This document shows, piece after piece, positions 47,601 to 56,476 of a stretch of 64,000 nt of DNA. Every line of letters starts with the position of its first letter. Position 1 is the stretch's first letter. The notes below the pieces were generated by a model that had not been told where the DNA came from, searched no databases, and saw only the letters and a list, made by a program, of their open reading frames with translations. A program made the position numbers and the translations under genes. The stretch comes from JAAUTT01 sp963846585 (GTDB lineage: Bacteria; Bacteroidota; Bacteroidia; Bacteroidales; JAAUTT01), in contig CAWJWO010000001.1 of NCBI GenBank assembly GCA_963846585.1, positions 124,001-188,000 on the forward strand. The letters run 5' to 3'.

Positions 47601-48659
47601 TTTTTTCAAGGGGAGGACCTGAATAATACCAAATTGATATACAGGCAAACGTTGTGAGGCAATACTTTGATCACCTAATTTTATTACTGCAGTTACAGTG
47701 GCCGGTATTCTAAAATAAAGCATGTTCAATGTCTTTTCAGGTATTAAGTTTATTGAAGGCGGTAAATCGTTGACTTTAATTAATTGTAAAGTTATTAGTC
47801 TGTTGCCTGGTAATGGTTGGCTATCAATTCCTCTGTCAAAACTAAAATAACAAATTTCTGTTGTTGCCTGTTCTTTTCCAGGCCTAACGTAATATGTAAA
47901 GGTTCTTTTTTCCTGATAATTAACACCTGTAAACATATTTAAATACATATTTTCAAGTTTATCCAGTTCTTCCATATTTACTTTTAAGGCTTCACCATCC
48001 GGAGGGTATGTAAGTTTACCTCGTAATAACTTAATTCTGCTCTTCCGGATTTTAAGGATAAGTTCAGCTGCGTCATTAGCTTCATCTTCCTTATTTTTTG
48101 CCAGTATCTGCTTTTTAATAACCGGTACCCGGCGAAATGTACTGTCGTATATTATAGTTTTGTATAATGTATCGGTTTTAATTGTCAGCGTAGGATTTAA
48201 AATTCCCGGATCGGATATAGAATCTGATCTCCCTGAATATATAGTTTGATTTAAACTATTCGTAAAGGATTTGGCAAAATCGAGTATAACACCCTTGTCA
48301 GATATTGACAAAAGCTTATCAATATTGCCCGGATATATTTTGTAGGTAAGTGTATAATAATTTAAAGGATCGGCTTCAGTTAAGGTTTCAATTTTGGTAT
48401 TGGTAACTGACCATATATGTGAATCCCATAATGGAACATTTTTTATATGAAGTAATTTTTCTGCAAATTCAGCATAAATTCCTTTTTGGGTTATTGTTTT
48501 TGTTACTTCAATTGAAATTTTAATTGTTGTAAGTGGCAATGCATAAACAATACTCCTTGGAGAATTTTTTATTCCCGGAGAAACTTCAACATCCCTGGTT
48601 TCTATGCATGAAGAAAAAAATAGCAAACCTGAAAGCAGGAGAATAAAGTATTTTGTCAT
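47598..48659 (-). CDS. DUF4831 lipoprotein
   Basis: 353 residues. The lipobox LFFSSC gives Cys18. It matches the Bacteroidota DUF4831 family (SIVYALPLTTIKISIEVTKT near the N-terminus, GVNYQEKRTFTYYVRPGKE centrally). The function is unknown. It overlaps the Nnr gene by 4 bases, so the two are cotranslated. Confidence 0.85.
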   Translation of the reverse strand: MTKYFILLLSGLLFFSSCIETRDVEVSPGIKNSPRSIVYALPLTTIKISIEVTKTITQKGIYAEFAEKLLHIKNVPLWDSHIWSVTNTKIETLTEADPLNYYTLTYKIYPGNIDKLLSISDKGVILDFAKSFTNSLNQTIYSGRSDSISDPGILNPTLTIKTDTLYKTIIYDSTFRRVPVIKKQILAKNKEDEANDAAELILKIRKSRIKLLRGKLTYPPDGEALKVNMEELDKLENMYLNMFTGVNYQEKRTFTYYVRPGKEQATTEICYFSFDRGIDSQPLPGNRLITLQLIKVNDLPPSINLIPEKTLNMLYFRIPATVTAVIKLGDQSIASQRLPVYQFGIIQVLPLKK

Positions 48660-50170
48660 AATTTTTTAATTTTTTGAAAAGCCTTTCCAAGGTTATTTAT
48701 TATATCTGAGGCGGTTAAGGCCTCTTCCCCATTTAATTCACAGGCAATATCTCCGGCCAAACCATGCAGCCACACACCTGTAATTGCTCCATGCACCGGT
48801 TGGTATCCCTGCGAAAGCAAAGATAATATAATTCCTGTTAAAACATCTCCACTGCCGGCAGTTGCCATGCCGGGGTTACCTGTAGAGTTAAACCAGCACC
48901 TTCCTTCAGGAGATGTAATTGACGTATAGGCTCCTTTTAGTACAACCACAGTATTATATTTCTTTGAAAAATCAATTTGTTTCAAATGCCTGTGATAGCC
49001 GTTCACGGACGGTCCTGCCAACCGGTCAAATTCACCCGGATGCGGTGTCAGTATAATATTTGGGGACAACAGTCCCATCCAATCAGGATGCATCGCGATA
49101 AGGTTAATAGCATCGGCATCTATTACAACAGGAATTTTTGTTTTTGTCAATAAACTGTAAAGCAATTGGCCTGTTTTTTCATCTTTACCTGTTCCAGGGC
49201 CTATTCCAATAGCATTATATCCTTCTAATTCTGGTAATTCCATAATAAAATCAGGATTTTTATCAACTATTGCCATTCCTTCCGGAACTGAGGTTTGCAT
49301 AATATCATAGCCCTTATATGGTACAAGTGTTGTTAATAATCCCGCGCCTGAATGTAAACAAGCTTTGGAAGCAAGCACAGCAGCACCCATTTTACCAAAA
49401 CTGCCTGCCATTAATAATGAATGCCCGAAATTACCCTTATGGGCAAATTTTTTCCTGGTTATTAAAAATTTTGATATATCTTCCCTGCCTGTATAATAGT
49501 AATTTGTCTGCTGATCTTCAATAGCCGATGATGATAACCCAATGTCAATAACTGCCCATTCACCTGTATAACGCTCGTTTTCTGCAAAGAAGAATGCAAT
49601 TTTAGGCATTTGAAAAGTCAGGGTGTATTTAGCCTGAACAATTGAATCATTATTGGAATATTCATTTTCTTCCGTTCGTAAACCTGAAGGAATATCAATT
49701 GATACTATAATTGCCCCAGATAAGTTGATATATTCGACCAATTTAGCTGAAATACCAATAAGAGGCCTGGATATTCCTGAACCAAATATTGAATCAATTA
49801 CAATATCTGTTCTGCCTAACAATGGAAAATCATCTGATCCCTTAATGAAAAATACTTCTATGCCTTTTACATCAGCTAATTTATGATAATTAATCCTGGC
49901 ATCCGGGGAAAATGTATCAGGTGAATTTAACAGGTATACGAAAACCTTATATCCTGATTTTGCAAGCATCCGTGAAATTGCCATACCGTCACCTCCATTG
50001 TTCCCGGGGCCTGCAAAAACTTTAATTTCTAAATTATTTGCAAAATGATCTTTTATCCAATCATGGCATGCACAGGCTGCCCGTTCCATAAGATCAACTG
50101 AGGCTATAGGTTCACTGTTGATAGTTAATTTATCAACATTTCCAATCTGTTGTGCCGTTAAAATTTTCAC
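48656..50170 (-). CDS. nnrDE: Bifunctional NAD(P)HX epimerase / ADP-dependent dehydratase
   Basis: 504 residues, GTG start at 50170. The N-terminal YjeF_N epimerase half (about 1-210) has FAGPGNNGGDGMAISRML and SIFGSGISRPL. The C-terminal ribokinase-like dehydratase half has GSFGKMGAAVLASKACLHSG, GPGTGKDEK, ILTPHPGEFDRL and GNPGMATAGSGDVLTGI. It repairs hydrated NADH and NADPH. The architecture is the normal bacterial fusion. Confidence 0.95.
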   Translation of the reverse strand: MKILTAQQIGNVDKLTINSEPIASVDLMERAACACHDWIKDHFANNLEIKVFAGPGNNGGDGMAISRMLAKSGYKVFVYLLNSPDTFSPDARINYHKLADVKGIEVFFIKGSDDFPLLGRTDIVIDSIFGSGISRPLIGISAKLVEYINLSGAIIVSIDIPSGLRTEENEYSNNDSIVQAKYTLTFQMPKIAFFFAENERYTGEWAVIDIGLSSSAIEDQQTNYYYTGREDISKFLITRKKFAHKGNFGHSLLMAGSFGKMGAAVLASKACLHSGAGLLTTLVPYKGYDIMQTSVPEGMAIVDKNPDFIMELPELEGYNAIGIGPGTGKDEKTGQLLYSLLTKTKIPVVIDADAINLIAMHPDWMGLLSPNIILTPHPGEFDRLAGPSVNGYHRHLKQIDFSKKYNTVVVLKGAYTSITSPEGRCWFNSTGNPGMATAGSGDVLTGIILSLLSQGYQPVHGAITGVWLHGLAGDIACELNGEEALTASDIINNLGKAFQKIKKL

Positions 50171-50197
50171 AATAAGTATTTTATTAAATTTTTTTTA

Positions 50198-50300
50198 ATT
50201 TCTTTTTTCGCAAAAAAAGAAATGAAACAAAGAAAAATGCTTAGCTGGCCGAACGCCTTCCGCCTCCTTCGTCGGCTTCAGTTGGACGGCGCCCAGCTAA
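50198..50300. repeat. Two hairpin repeats, one GC-rich
   Basis: 50198-50223 is an A/T hairpin (ATTTCTTTTTTC-GC-AAAAAAAGAAAT arms). 50241-50300 is a locally GC-rich palindrome with perfect outer arms TTAGCTGG/CCAGCTAA and an imperfect CG-rich interior, standing out against AT-rich surroundings. 50301-50537 shows nothing else. Confidence 0.7.
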
Positions 50301-50537
50301 TATGGTATTTTTATAAGCCTTCAGGCAACTTTACAAATTGTCTGATAATATATGATTGTCACTGTTATACACTAAAAATTAATTATAGGGCATCTCTCTA
50401 AACCAATTTAGGTATTATCTTGACATAAGTAATTATGTTTTTTTTAATGTAATATATTAAATATAAAAATATTAATAAAAAATAGTCACCAAGCTAAGGC
50501 TCGTAATATGCTGATATACAATTATGATATTTTTGCT

Positions 50538-50701
50538 GAGATTTCTCGCTTCGCTCGAAATGACCGTCGGCTCCAGGCAGATAGGGGGAGGCAGAGAGGG
50601 CGGATATATTTGTGTCAAATGACATTATCTCTGCCGCCCTCTCTGCCTCCCCCTCCTCCACACTACTGTGAGTCGTCATTCCGACCGTAGGGAGGAATCT
50701 C
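50538..50701. repeat. Nested palindromic element overlapping the GIY-YIG 3-prime end
   Basis: The outer ends are imperfect inverted repeats: GAGATTTCTCGC...CGAAATGAC at 50538 and its counterpart GTCATTCCGACC...GGAATCTC at 50675-50701. Inside is a perfect 19-bp inverted repeat, GGGGAGGCAGAGAGGGCGG (50585-50603) and its complement (50634-50652), with a 30-base loop. The right end overlaps the last 13 or so codons of the GIY-YIG gene. Confidence 0.8.
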
Positions 50702-51079
50702 CTTTGTTTGTTGAAATTCATTGACTATGTCCGAAACATATTGAGAAAATGATCGATTATTCCGAACAAAGCCACGCTCTGTTACCAGCACCTTCCATTC
50801 GGGATTCTTTTTGTTAATATTGAGTTTTCTCGCGTCGCTCGAAATAAACTTTTGACGGTTCCACTTTTTTAGTTCTTTTTCTCTTTTTATTGCCAAATCA
50901 AAATATTGAAATTCTTCGTAATAAATAAAGTATTCAATATTGTACTTATCGCTAAAAGTGTCATTTATCAAATGATTTTTATGCTCATGTATTCTTCTGC
51001 ATAAATAGTTTGTAACGCCAATATATAAATTAGTTTTGTTCTTATTGGTCATAATATATACAAATCCAGTCGTTGACAT
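50663..51079 (-). CDS. GIY-YIG nuclease domain protein with repeat-derived segments
   Basis: 138 residues, UvrC/YhbQ-type GIY-YIG: FVYIMTN ... LYIGVT, the Arg in YLCRRIHEHK, the Glu around AIKREKELKKW. Two parts look repeat-derived. The insert FISSDARKLN between RQK and NPEW is encoded by CGAGCGACGCGAGAAAAC (complement of 50822-50845), lengthening the normal spacing by about six residues. The C-terminal KEIPPYGRNDDSQ comes from the element at 50538-50701. It may act in DNA repair or be selfish; the function is unproven. Confidence 0.82.
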   Translation of the reverse strand: MSTTGFVYIMTNKNKTNLYIGVTNYLCRRIHEHKNHLINDTFSDKYNIEYFIYYEEFQYFDLAIKREKELKKWNRQKFISSDARKLNINKKNPEWKVLVTERGFVRNNRSFSQYVSDIVNEFQQTKEIPPYGRNDDSQ

Positions 51080-51275
51080 ACTCTAACATTTACAATAAAA
51101 TTATATTACATTTACACTAAATATCTATCATTCTGCTATATGTAGACATTAGCCTGACAGCTATGCTTCTTAATTGGTTGGGTTTAAATAATTATAAATA
51201 AAATATTTATAGCTATTGTAAGATGATTTCTGATATTAAAATTATCAAACTTTTCAGTTTAGTACTGTTAACTAT

Positions 51276-51719
51276 TTATTTTTGCGTCATGAATGGTTCA
51301 AAATAATTATAATCTATTTCATAAACCGTTTTTGGTTTAAGACCCAATTCAGCTTTCTCAAATAATTCAACAAGTCTTTGCCCATCAATTAATTCAACAT
51401 ATTTTTTCCCTTCTACTTTTCTGGAATCATCACTAACCGCAGCTTTTTTTGCAGGTTCAGAAAATGTCCCTGTTGTTATTATTATACCCTTTTCTGCACC
51501 ATATCTTAACATTGTTCCTATAAATGCATCTACCTGTTCTCTGGAAACGGTGTTTTTATACCTTTTACATTGAAATAGAACTTTAAAACTTACAAACGGA
51601 TTTAATTCAATATAACCATATCCGTCTATTCCATCATCATGTGAACCGCCAAGTTCTTTTAGTGCTTCAATTAATGGGTTAAACCATTGTAAAAATTCAG
51701 CTTGTTTCTTCTTGCTCAT
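51276..51719 (-). CDS. Mrr-like restriction endonuclease domain protein
   Basis: 147 residues, corresponding to the Mrr catalytic domain: DDGIDGYGYIE, the QxK motif VLFQCKRYK, VSREQVDAFIGTM and GIIITTGTFSEPA, then LIDGQRLVELF. The N-terminal winged-helix DNA-recognition domain of full Mrr (about 300 residues) is missing, so it is either a stand-alone nuclease or a truncated type IV enzyme. No methyltransferase is nearby. Confidence 0.85.
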   Translation of the reverse strand: MSKKKQAEFLQWFNPLIEALKELGGSHDDGIDGYGYIELNPFVSFKVLFQCKRYKNTVSREQVDAFIGTMLRYGAEKGIIITTGTFSEPAKKAAVSDDSRKVEGKKYVELIDGQRLVELFEKAELGLKPKTVYEIDYNYFEPFMTQK

Positions 51720-51748
51720 AATATTTCCTTTTGGACGTTATTGGATTT

Positions 51749-52060
51749 TTAAGTTATTTCAATCCCGGTTTTTCTGATTTCATTAACGAATGGATTGTCA
51801 GAATTCAAGTCTTGTTTTGATAATGGATGTGGTTCAATTCTGGAATCATATTCAGATGCCAATAACATAAGTTGAACCTGAATATCAAACTTTTGTGAAT
51901 CCTTAAGATTATCAATAATCAATGCTATATTTATATCACTATCTGGTCTTTGTTTGTTTTTTGCGAAAGAACCAAATAAATAAGCAGTCACATATCCTGG
52001 CGTTTGATCTGCAACAGTTGTAATAAATTGTCTTATTAAATTATTAGTTTTTTTATCCAT
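51749..52060 (-). CDS. MNT-type nucleotidyltransferase domain protein with altered active site
   Basis: 103 residues. The core motif is GSFAKNKQRPDSDIN; the usual GSx10DxD becomes GSx10DxN because the second catalytic Asp is Asn (codon AAT). MNT proteins often act as antitoxins with HEPN toxins, but no HEPN gene is adjacent. The change may abolish nucleotidyl transfer. It lies 29 bases upstream of the Mrr-like gene on the same strand. Confidence 0.75.
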   Translation of the reverse strand: MDKKTNNLIRQFITTVADQTPGYVTAYLFGSFAKNKQRPDSDINIALIIDNLKDSQKFDIQVQLMLLASEYDSRIEPHPLSKQDLNSDNPFVNEIRKTGIEIT

Positions 52061-52299
52061 AACCTATTTATTTTAAGATTTCCAATCCACTAATTTATTA
52101 GCTTATCTTAAATAATTAAATTGAAATTTTATGGGGTTTAATTTTTAAGTATCTTAAATAAAATGTAATAAACTGATTACAAATAACAATTCTCATTCTT
52201 CAATATTAACTGTCCTAAAAAATCATTTTTTATATTTATGATAAAACAGGAAAGTGTATAATTTTAAGGATGGAATTCTTATAAAGTGCTATGCTATGA

Positions 52300-52479
52300 C
52301 TATATTTCTGCTTCTTCCATTACATCATAAACACCTGCCAGATTGTTATTAACTAACATCAGTTTTTCGTTAACTGTTTTTAGCTGGTTAAAAATTTCTT
52401 CTAATTGATTAGGATTGGTAGATTCGACTGAAATGGTCTCTAATTTACTTAAAATACTAATTAACGCTGCATCTTCCAT
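52300..52479 (-). CDS. Small acidic predicted coiled-coil protein
   Basis: 59 residues from the ATG at 52479 (an upstream TTG at 52509 gives 69). The heptad-like pattern LEEIFNQLKTVNEKLMLVNNNL suggests a short coiled coil. I recognise no family, and it may not be expressed. The preceding 52061-52299 is AT-rich with nothing seen. Confidence 0.4.
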   Translation of the reverse strand: MEDAALISILSKLETISVESTNPNQLEEIFNQLKTVNEKLMLVNNNLAGVYDVMEEAEI

Positions 52480-52629
52480 GGTTTTTAGTATATTAGTTAG
52501 GGGAAACAATGTTAGTAAAAATATTTGATATTTTTATCAATATTTTTTAACAATTCGTCAAAGATTAAATTAAAAAACCTTAAAAGCTTTTGATTCAACA
52601 AAATTTAGTATTCTTGTCTTTTTAACCTG

Positions 52630-52703
52630 CTACTAACAACTAACAACTAAGCACTAAGCACTATGCACTATGCACTATGCACTATATAAGCACTAAGCAC
52701 TAT
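52630..52703. repeat. CAACTAA, ACTAAGC and ACTATGC arrays
   Basis: CAACTAA units pass into ACTAAGC, then four ACTATGC units, then ACTAAGC, ending 4 bases before the symporter ATG. It is the mirror image, on the + strand, of the arrays preceding the minus-strand genes at 12855 and 26351. Confidence 0.9.
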
Positions 52704-52707
52704 ATCT

Positions 52708-54150
52708 ATGTCCCCGGCAATAATTTTAACCATTTTTATTATATACACCTGTATAGTATTTTCAATTACTTTCATTACCTCACGTAAAGCTGATAATTTT
52801 ACATATTTTAAAGGAAACAGATCTTCACCCTGGTACGTTGTTGCTTATGGAATGATTGGAGCATCCCTTTCAGGAGTTACATTTATGTCGATTCCGGGAT
52901 GGGTTAAGGATACACAATTTTCATACCTGGTTGTGGTTTTTGGTTATCTGGTAGGTTATTATGTGATTGCTACTGTTTTATTACCACTATATTACATGAT
53001 GAACCTAACCTCGATATATTCATTTCTGGAAAAAAGGTTTGGGTTTTGGACATATAAAACCGGAGCAGCATTTTTTCTGGTTTCAAGAACAATGGGAGCA
53101 TCATTGCGAATGTTTGTTGTTGTAAAAGTACTTCAGGTATTTGTATTCGATGCATGGGGTATTCCATTCTGGGTTAATGTACTAATGTTTATTGTGTTAA
53201 TTATTTTATATACTGTAAAAGGCGGAATTAAAACTATTGTGTGGACTGATACTTTGCAAACGACATTTATGATACTTGCAGTTATTTTATCAATAGTATT
53301 TATAAGCAAAGAATTGCATTTAGGAATTGGAAAATTAATATCAATTGTATGGAATAGTGATACATCCCGAATATTTATTACTGACTGGCACGATAAAAGA
53401 TTTTTTATTAAACAGTTCCTTAGTGGTATTTTTATAGCAATTGTAATGACAGGCCTGGATCAGGAAATGATGCAAAAAAATCTTAGTTGCCGCAACCTTA
53501 AAGAATCACAGACTAATATGATAACATTTAGCTGGTCGTTAATATTTGCAAACATGATATTTTTATTTTTAGGCGCAGTTTTGTTGTTATATGCTGGTAA
53601 TCGCGGTATAAAGATTAATGTTACAGATGAGTTATTCCCGACAATTGCCTTAAAATTTCTTAGCCCACTGGCAGGAATAATATTTTTGATCGGCTTAATT
53701 TCTGCTGCATACCCAAGTGCTGATGGCGCATTGACTTCACTTACAACATCATTCTGTATCGACATTCTCAACTTTAATAAAACTGATAAAATTTCTCCCG
53801 GGAAAAAGTATTTTATTCGCTATACTGTCCATATTGGAATTGCTTTAATTTTACTGGCAGTAATTATCATTTTCAGAGCTATAAATGATAAAGCAATTAT
53901 AGATAAACTATTTACGATTGCCGGTTATACTTATGGCCCTTTGCTTGGTTTTTTTAGTTTTGGGTTATTTACCAAATGGAAGGTAAAAGATAAATGGGTT
54001 CCTTTAATTGCTGTAGCTTCCCCTGTACTATGCTATTTAATCAGCAGCCAGTCAAAAATATGGTTCAATGGTTATACTTTCGGGTTCGAACTTCTTATAA
54101 TTAACGGTTTAATTACCTTTGCCGGTATGACATTATTGAAACAAAAATAA
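52708..54150 (+). CDS. Sodium:solute symporter family protein
   Basis: 480 residues with about 13 TM helices. SSS-family features are ITSRKADNFTYFKGNRSSPW in the first loop, AYGMIGASLSGVTFMSIPGW, YTVKGGIKTIVWTDTLQT and the sodium-site region GLISAAYPSADGALTSLTTSF. The substrate is unknown. The start codon follows a heptamer array almost immediately, leaving little room for a conventional promoter or ribosome-binding site. Confidence 0.9.
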   Translation: MSPAIILTIFIIYTCIVFSITFITSRKADNFTYFKGNRSSPWYVVAYGMIGASLSGVTFMSIPGWVKDTQFSYLVVVFGYLVGYYVIATVLLPLYYMMNLTSIYSFLEKRFGFWTYKTGAAFFLVSRTMGASLRMFVVVKVLQVFVFDAWGIPFWVNVLMFIVLIILYTVKGGIKTIVWTDTLQTTFMILAVILSIVFISKELHLGIGKLISIVWNSDTSRIFITDWHDKRFFIKQFLSGIFIAIVMTGLDQEMMQKNLSCRNLKESQTNMITFSWSLIFANMIFLFLGAVLLLYAGNRGIKINVTDELFPTIALKFLSPLAGIIFLIGLISAAYPSADGALTSLTTSFCIDILNFNKTDKISPGKKYFIRYTVHIGIALILLAVIIIFRAINDKAIIDKLFTIAGYTYGPLLGFFSFGLFTKWKVKDKWVPLIAVASPVLCYLISSQSKIWFNGYTFGFELLIINGLITFAGMTLLKQK

Positions 54151-54171
54151 TATAAATATCTTTTCAACAAA

Positions 54172-54292
54172 GTGTTAGGATCATAAAGTTCGTAGCCGAG
54201 GCTTGCGAAGTTTAAAAATAAGGAGTTTACTATTGTAAATGACTGATTTTTAAACGAGCGTAACGAAGGCTACGGACTTTATGGACTAACAC
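54172..54292. mobile_element. 121-bp terminal-inverted-repeat element
   Basis: Near-perfect 25-bp outer inverted repeats (GTGTTAG ... CATAAAGTTCGTAGCC against GGCTACGGACTTTATG ... CTAACAC) with a second inner pairing GTTTAAAAA/TTTTTAAAC around a central 25-base loop. It fills the space between converging genes and ends one base before a stop codon. It fits a MITE or large bidirectional terminator. Confidence 0.75.
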
Positions 54293-54293
54293 C

Positions 54294-54695
54294 TCAATAA
54301 ACAGAAAGTATTATTTTTTGGGTAAAGACCTTGCCTGAATATGTAATCCTAACAATATAGCAAGTGTTATGAATTGGCAATAACACTTGATTTATGGCAC
54401 TAATTTCAAGTTTTTTATGTGTAATTACCTGCCCCAAAATATTAAATACAACAACCTCTCCATCTTCAAGCTCCTGTGGAGCAGGGTATTTAATATTTAG
54501 AATGCCCTGGCTTATGTAAATTGAAAATTTAGCATCATTAATTGTATCCGAATCGAAATAATAATTATTTTTTATTTTGTATATATTATTTAATGATGGC
54601 CTTTTATTATCATTCGATTTAAAAGCGGAACAAATATATTGTTCAGTAGTTAAACAAGTAATAAAAATAATTGCTATTTGAAGAAGTTTTTTCAA
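54294..54695 (-). CDS. Small secreted protein consisting mainly of a T9SS-tail-like domain
   Basis: 133 residues with a signal peptide (MKKLLQIAIIFITCLTTEQY). After about 45 residues with no recognised domain comes a Por-type pattern (FSIYISQGILNIKYP ... GEVVVFNILGQVITHKKL ... CYIVRITYSGKVFTQKIIL). There is no passenger domain, so it is either a minimal T9SS client or what remains after an internal deletion. Confidence 0.6.
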   Translation of the reverse strand: MKKLLQIAIIFITCLTTEQYICSAFKSNDNKRPSLNNIYKIKNNYYFDSDTINDAKFSIYISQGILNIKYPAPQELEDGEVVVFNILGQVITHKKLEISAINQVLLPIHNTCYIVRITYSGKVFTQKIILSVY

Positions 54696-54876
54696 TAAAA
54701 TTTTCCTGATTAATCAGCAAATTTAACCCGAATAATTGTATTAGTAAATAGTTTTTAGTTTTTTTAACATTAATTTGTATTAATAATAAAATATCCAAAA
54801 TTGTTAAGCATCAAATACAAAGATTTAATATCAATATCACGGATTTTTCTGTGACTAAATAAATTAATTTAAACAC

Positions 54877-56358
54877 ATGAAATACAGACTTTTCAAAGTT
54901 AAACCTTTCCATTTGCTGCAACAGGAAGGAACTGGTGATACTCATGGATTAAAAAGGGCCCTGACATCAATGAATCTTATTATGTTGGGAATCGGGGCTA
55001 TTATCGGGGCCGGTATTTTTGTCCTAACAGGTGAGGTATCTGCCAATTATGCCGGCCCTGCTATTGTTATATCATTTATAATATCTGCTTTGGCATGTAC
55101 CTGTGCAGGACTGTGTTATGCAGAACTGTCATCTATGATACCGATTGCAGGAAGTGCTTATACTTATGCTTATGCTACACTTGGTGAATTTTTTGCCTGG
55201 ATTATTGGATGGGACTTAATCATAGAATATTTATTTGCAGCATCTACAGTTAGTGTTGGCTGGTCAGGATATATAGTCAGTTTTTTTGATGGTTTGGGCA
55301 TTCATTTTTCAACGGCATTTACAACTTCACCGGTTATTTTTAATGATATCACACAACATTTCGAAATGTCTCATGGTGGAATAATTAATATGCCTGCAAT
55401 CTTTATTGTTTTTCTGGTTACATTACTTTTAGTATTAGGAGTAAAAGAATCAGCCAGATTCAATAATATTATCGTAATAATAAAACTTACTGTAATTCTG
55501 ATTTTTATTTTATTTGGCATTTTTTACATTAAAATTGATAACTGGCATCCTTTCATTCCTAAGAATACAGGACATTTCGGATCCTTTGGGTGGAGCGGAA
55601 TATTTCGGGGTGCAGCTGTTATATTTTTTGCATATATAGGATTCGATGCTGTTTCCACTGCAGCACAGGAATCTAAAAATCCACAGCGTGATTTGCCAAG
55701 AGGAATATTAGGATCATTAATAATTTGTACTGTTTTATATATTCTGGTAGCCCTTATTTTAACAGGCATTGTTCCATATCATAACCTGGGAGTTCCTGAT
55801 CCTATTGCAATTGGCGTCGATGCTACCGGGTTGCTTTGGTTGTCGCCTTTAATTAAAATTGGAGCAATTGCAGGTTTAAGCTCTGTAATACTTGTTATGC
55901 TTATGGGGCAACCCCGTATTTTTTTTACTATGTCAAGAGACGGATTGCTTCCTCCTGTATTTTCAAAAGTACACCATCGCTTTAAGACACCTTATATGTC
56001 GACTATAATTGTCGGGTTAATGGCTATGGCCCTGGCTGGACTTTTCCCGATCGGGGTATTGAGCAAATTGGTTTCGTTAGGTACATTATTAGCCTTTGCT
56101 GCAGTATGCCTGGCAATATTAATCCTTAGAAAAACACAGCCTGATACTCCGAGGCATTTCAAAACTCCATTTTTACCATGGGTCCCGATTTTTGGAATTT
56201 TGTCATGTCTTGGCGTTACGTTGTTTTTGAATATCTTTGCGTGGATCGCAATGGGTATTTGGTTGATAATTGGTTTAATCATTTACTTTTTATACGGATA
56301 CAATCATAGTAATCTGGCAAAAATAAATTACAAATTACAGATTACTAATGACAGATGA
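54877..56358 (+). CDS. APC-superfamily amino acid permease
   Basis: 493 residues with about 12 TM helices. TM1 has the unwound GIGAIIGAGIFVLTG substrate motif; others are PIAGSAYTYAYATLGEFFAWIIGW and FFAYIGFDAVSTAAQESKNPQRDLPRGI. It resembles cationic/branched amino acid transporters (CAT/YfnA group). The C-terminal INYKLQITNDR is encoded by AATTACAAATTACAG repeat-type sequence, indicating that repeats extend into the 3-prime end. Confidence 0.92.
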   Translation: MKYRLFKVKPFHLLQQEGTGDTHGLKRALTSMNLIMLGIGAIIGAGIFVLTGEVSANYAGPAIVISFIISALACTCAGLCYAELSSMIPIAGSAYTYAYATLGEFFAWIIGWDLIIEYLFAASTVSVGWSGYIVSFFDGLGIHFSTAFTTSPVIFNDITQHFEMSHGGIINMPAIFIVFLVTLLLVLGVKESARFNNIIVIIKLTVILIFILFGIFYIKIDNWHPFIPKNTGHFGSFGWSGIFRGAAVIFFAYIGFDAVSTAAQESKNPQRDLPRGILGSLIICTVLYILVALILTGIVPYHNLGVPDPIAIGVDATGLLWLSPLIKIGAIAGLSSVILVMLMGQPRIFFTMSRDGLLPPVFSKVHHRFKTPYMSTIIVGLMAMALAGLFPIGVLSKLVSLGTLLAFAAVCLAILILRKTQPDTPRHFKTPFLPWVPIFGILSCLGVTLFLNIFAWIAMGIWLIIGLIIYFLYGYNHSNLAKINYKLQITNDR

Positions 56359-56437
56359 TATGATACATGAGACATTAAGACATGAAGTGCATAGACACGT
56401 CCCACGTCCCTACTCCCTGGTAAATAATGACTAATTA

Positions 56438-56475
56438 TCTAAAAACTAAAACCAAATAACCTAAAGCCTAAACCC
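56438..56475. repeat. Degenerate CTAAAAC/CCTAAAG heptamers
   Basis: Variable 7-base units (CTAAAAA, CTAAAAC, CAAATAA, CCTAAAG, CCTAAAC) directly precede the sixA-like ATG. Confidence 0.65.
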
Positions 56476-56476
56476 C

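Noticed and set aside
50494..50721. A 75-codon frame across the palindromic element
   Set aside because: It translates the inverted repeats and has no support as a gene.
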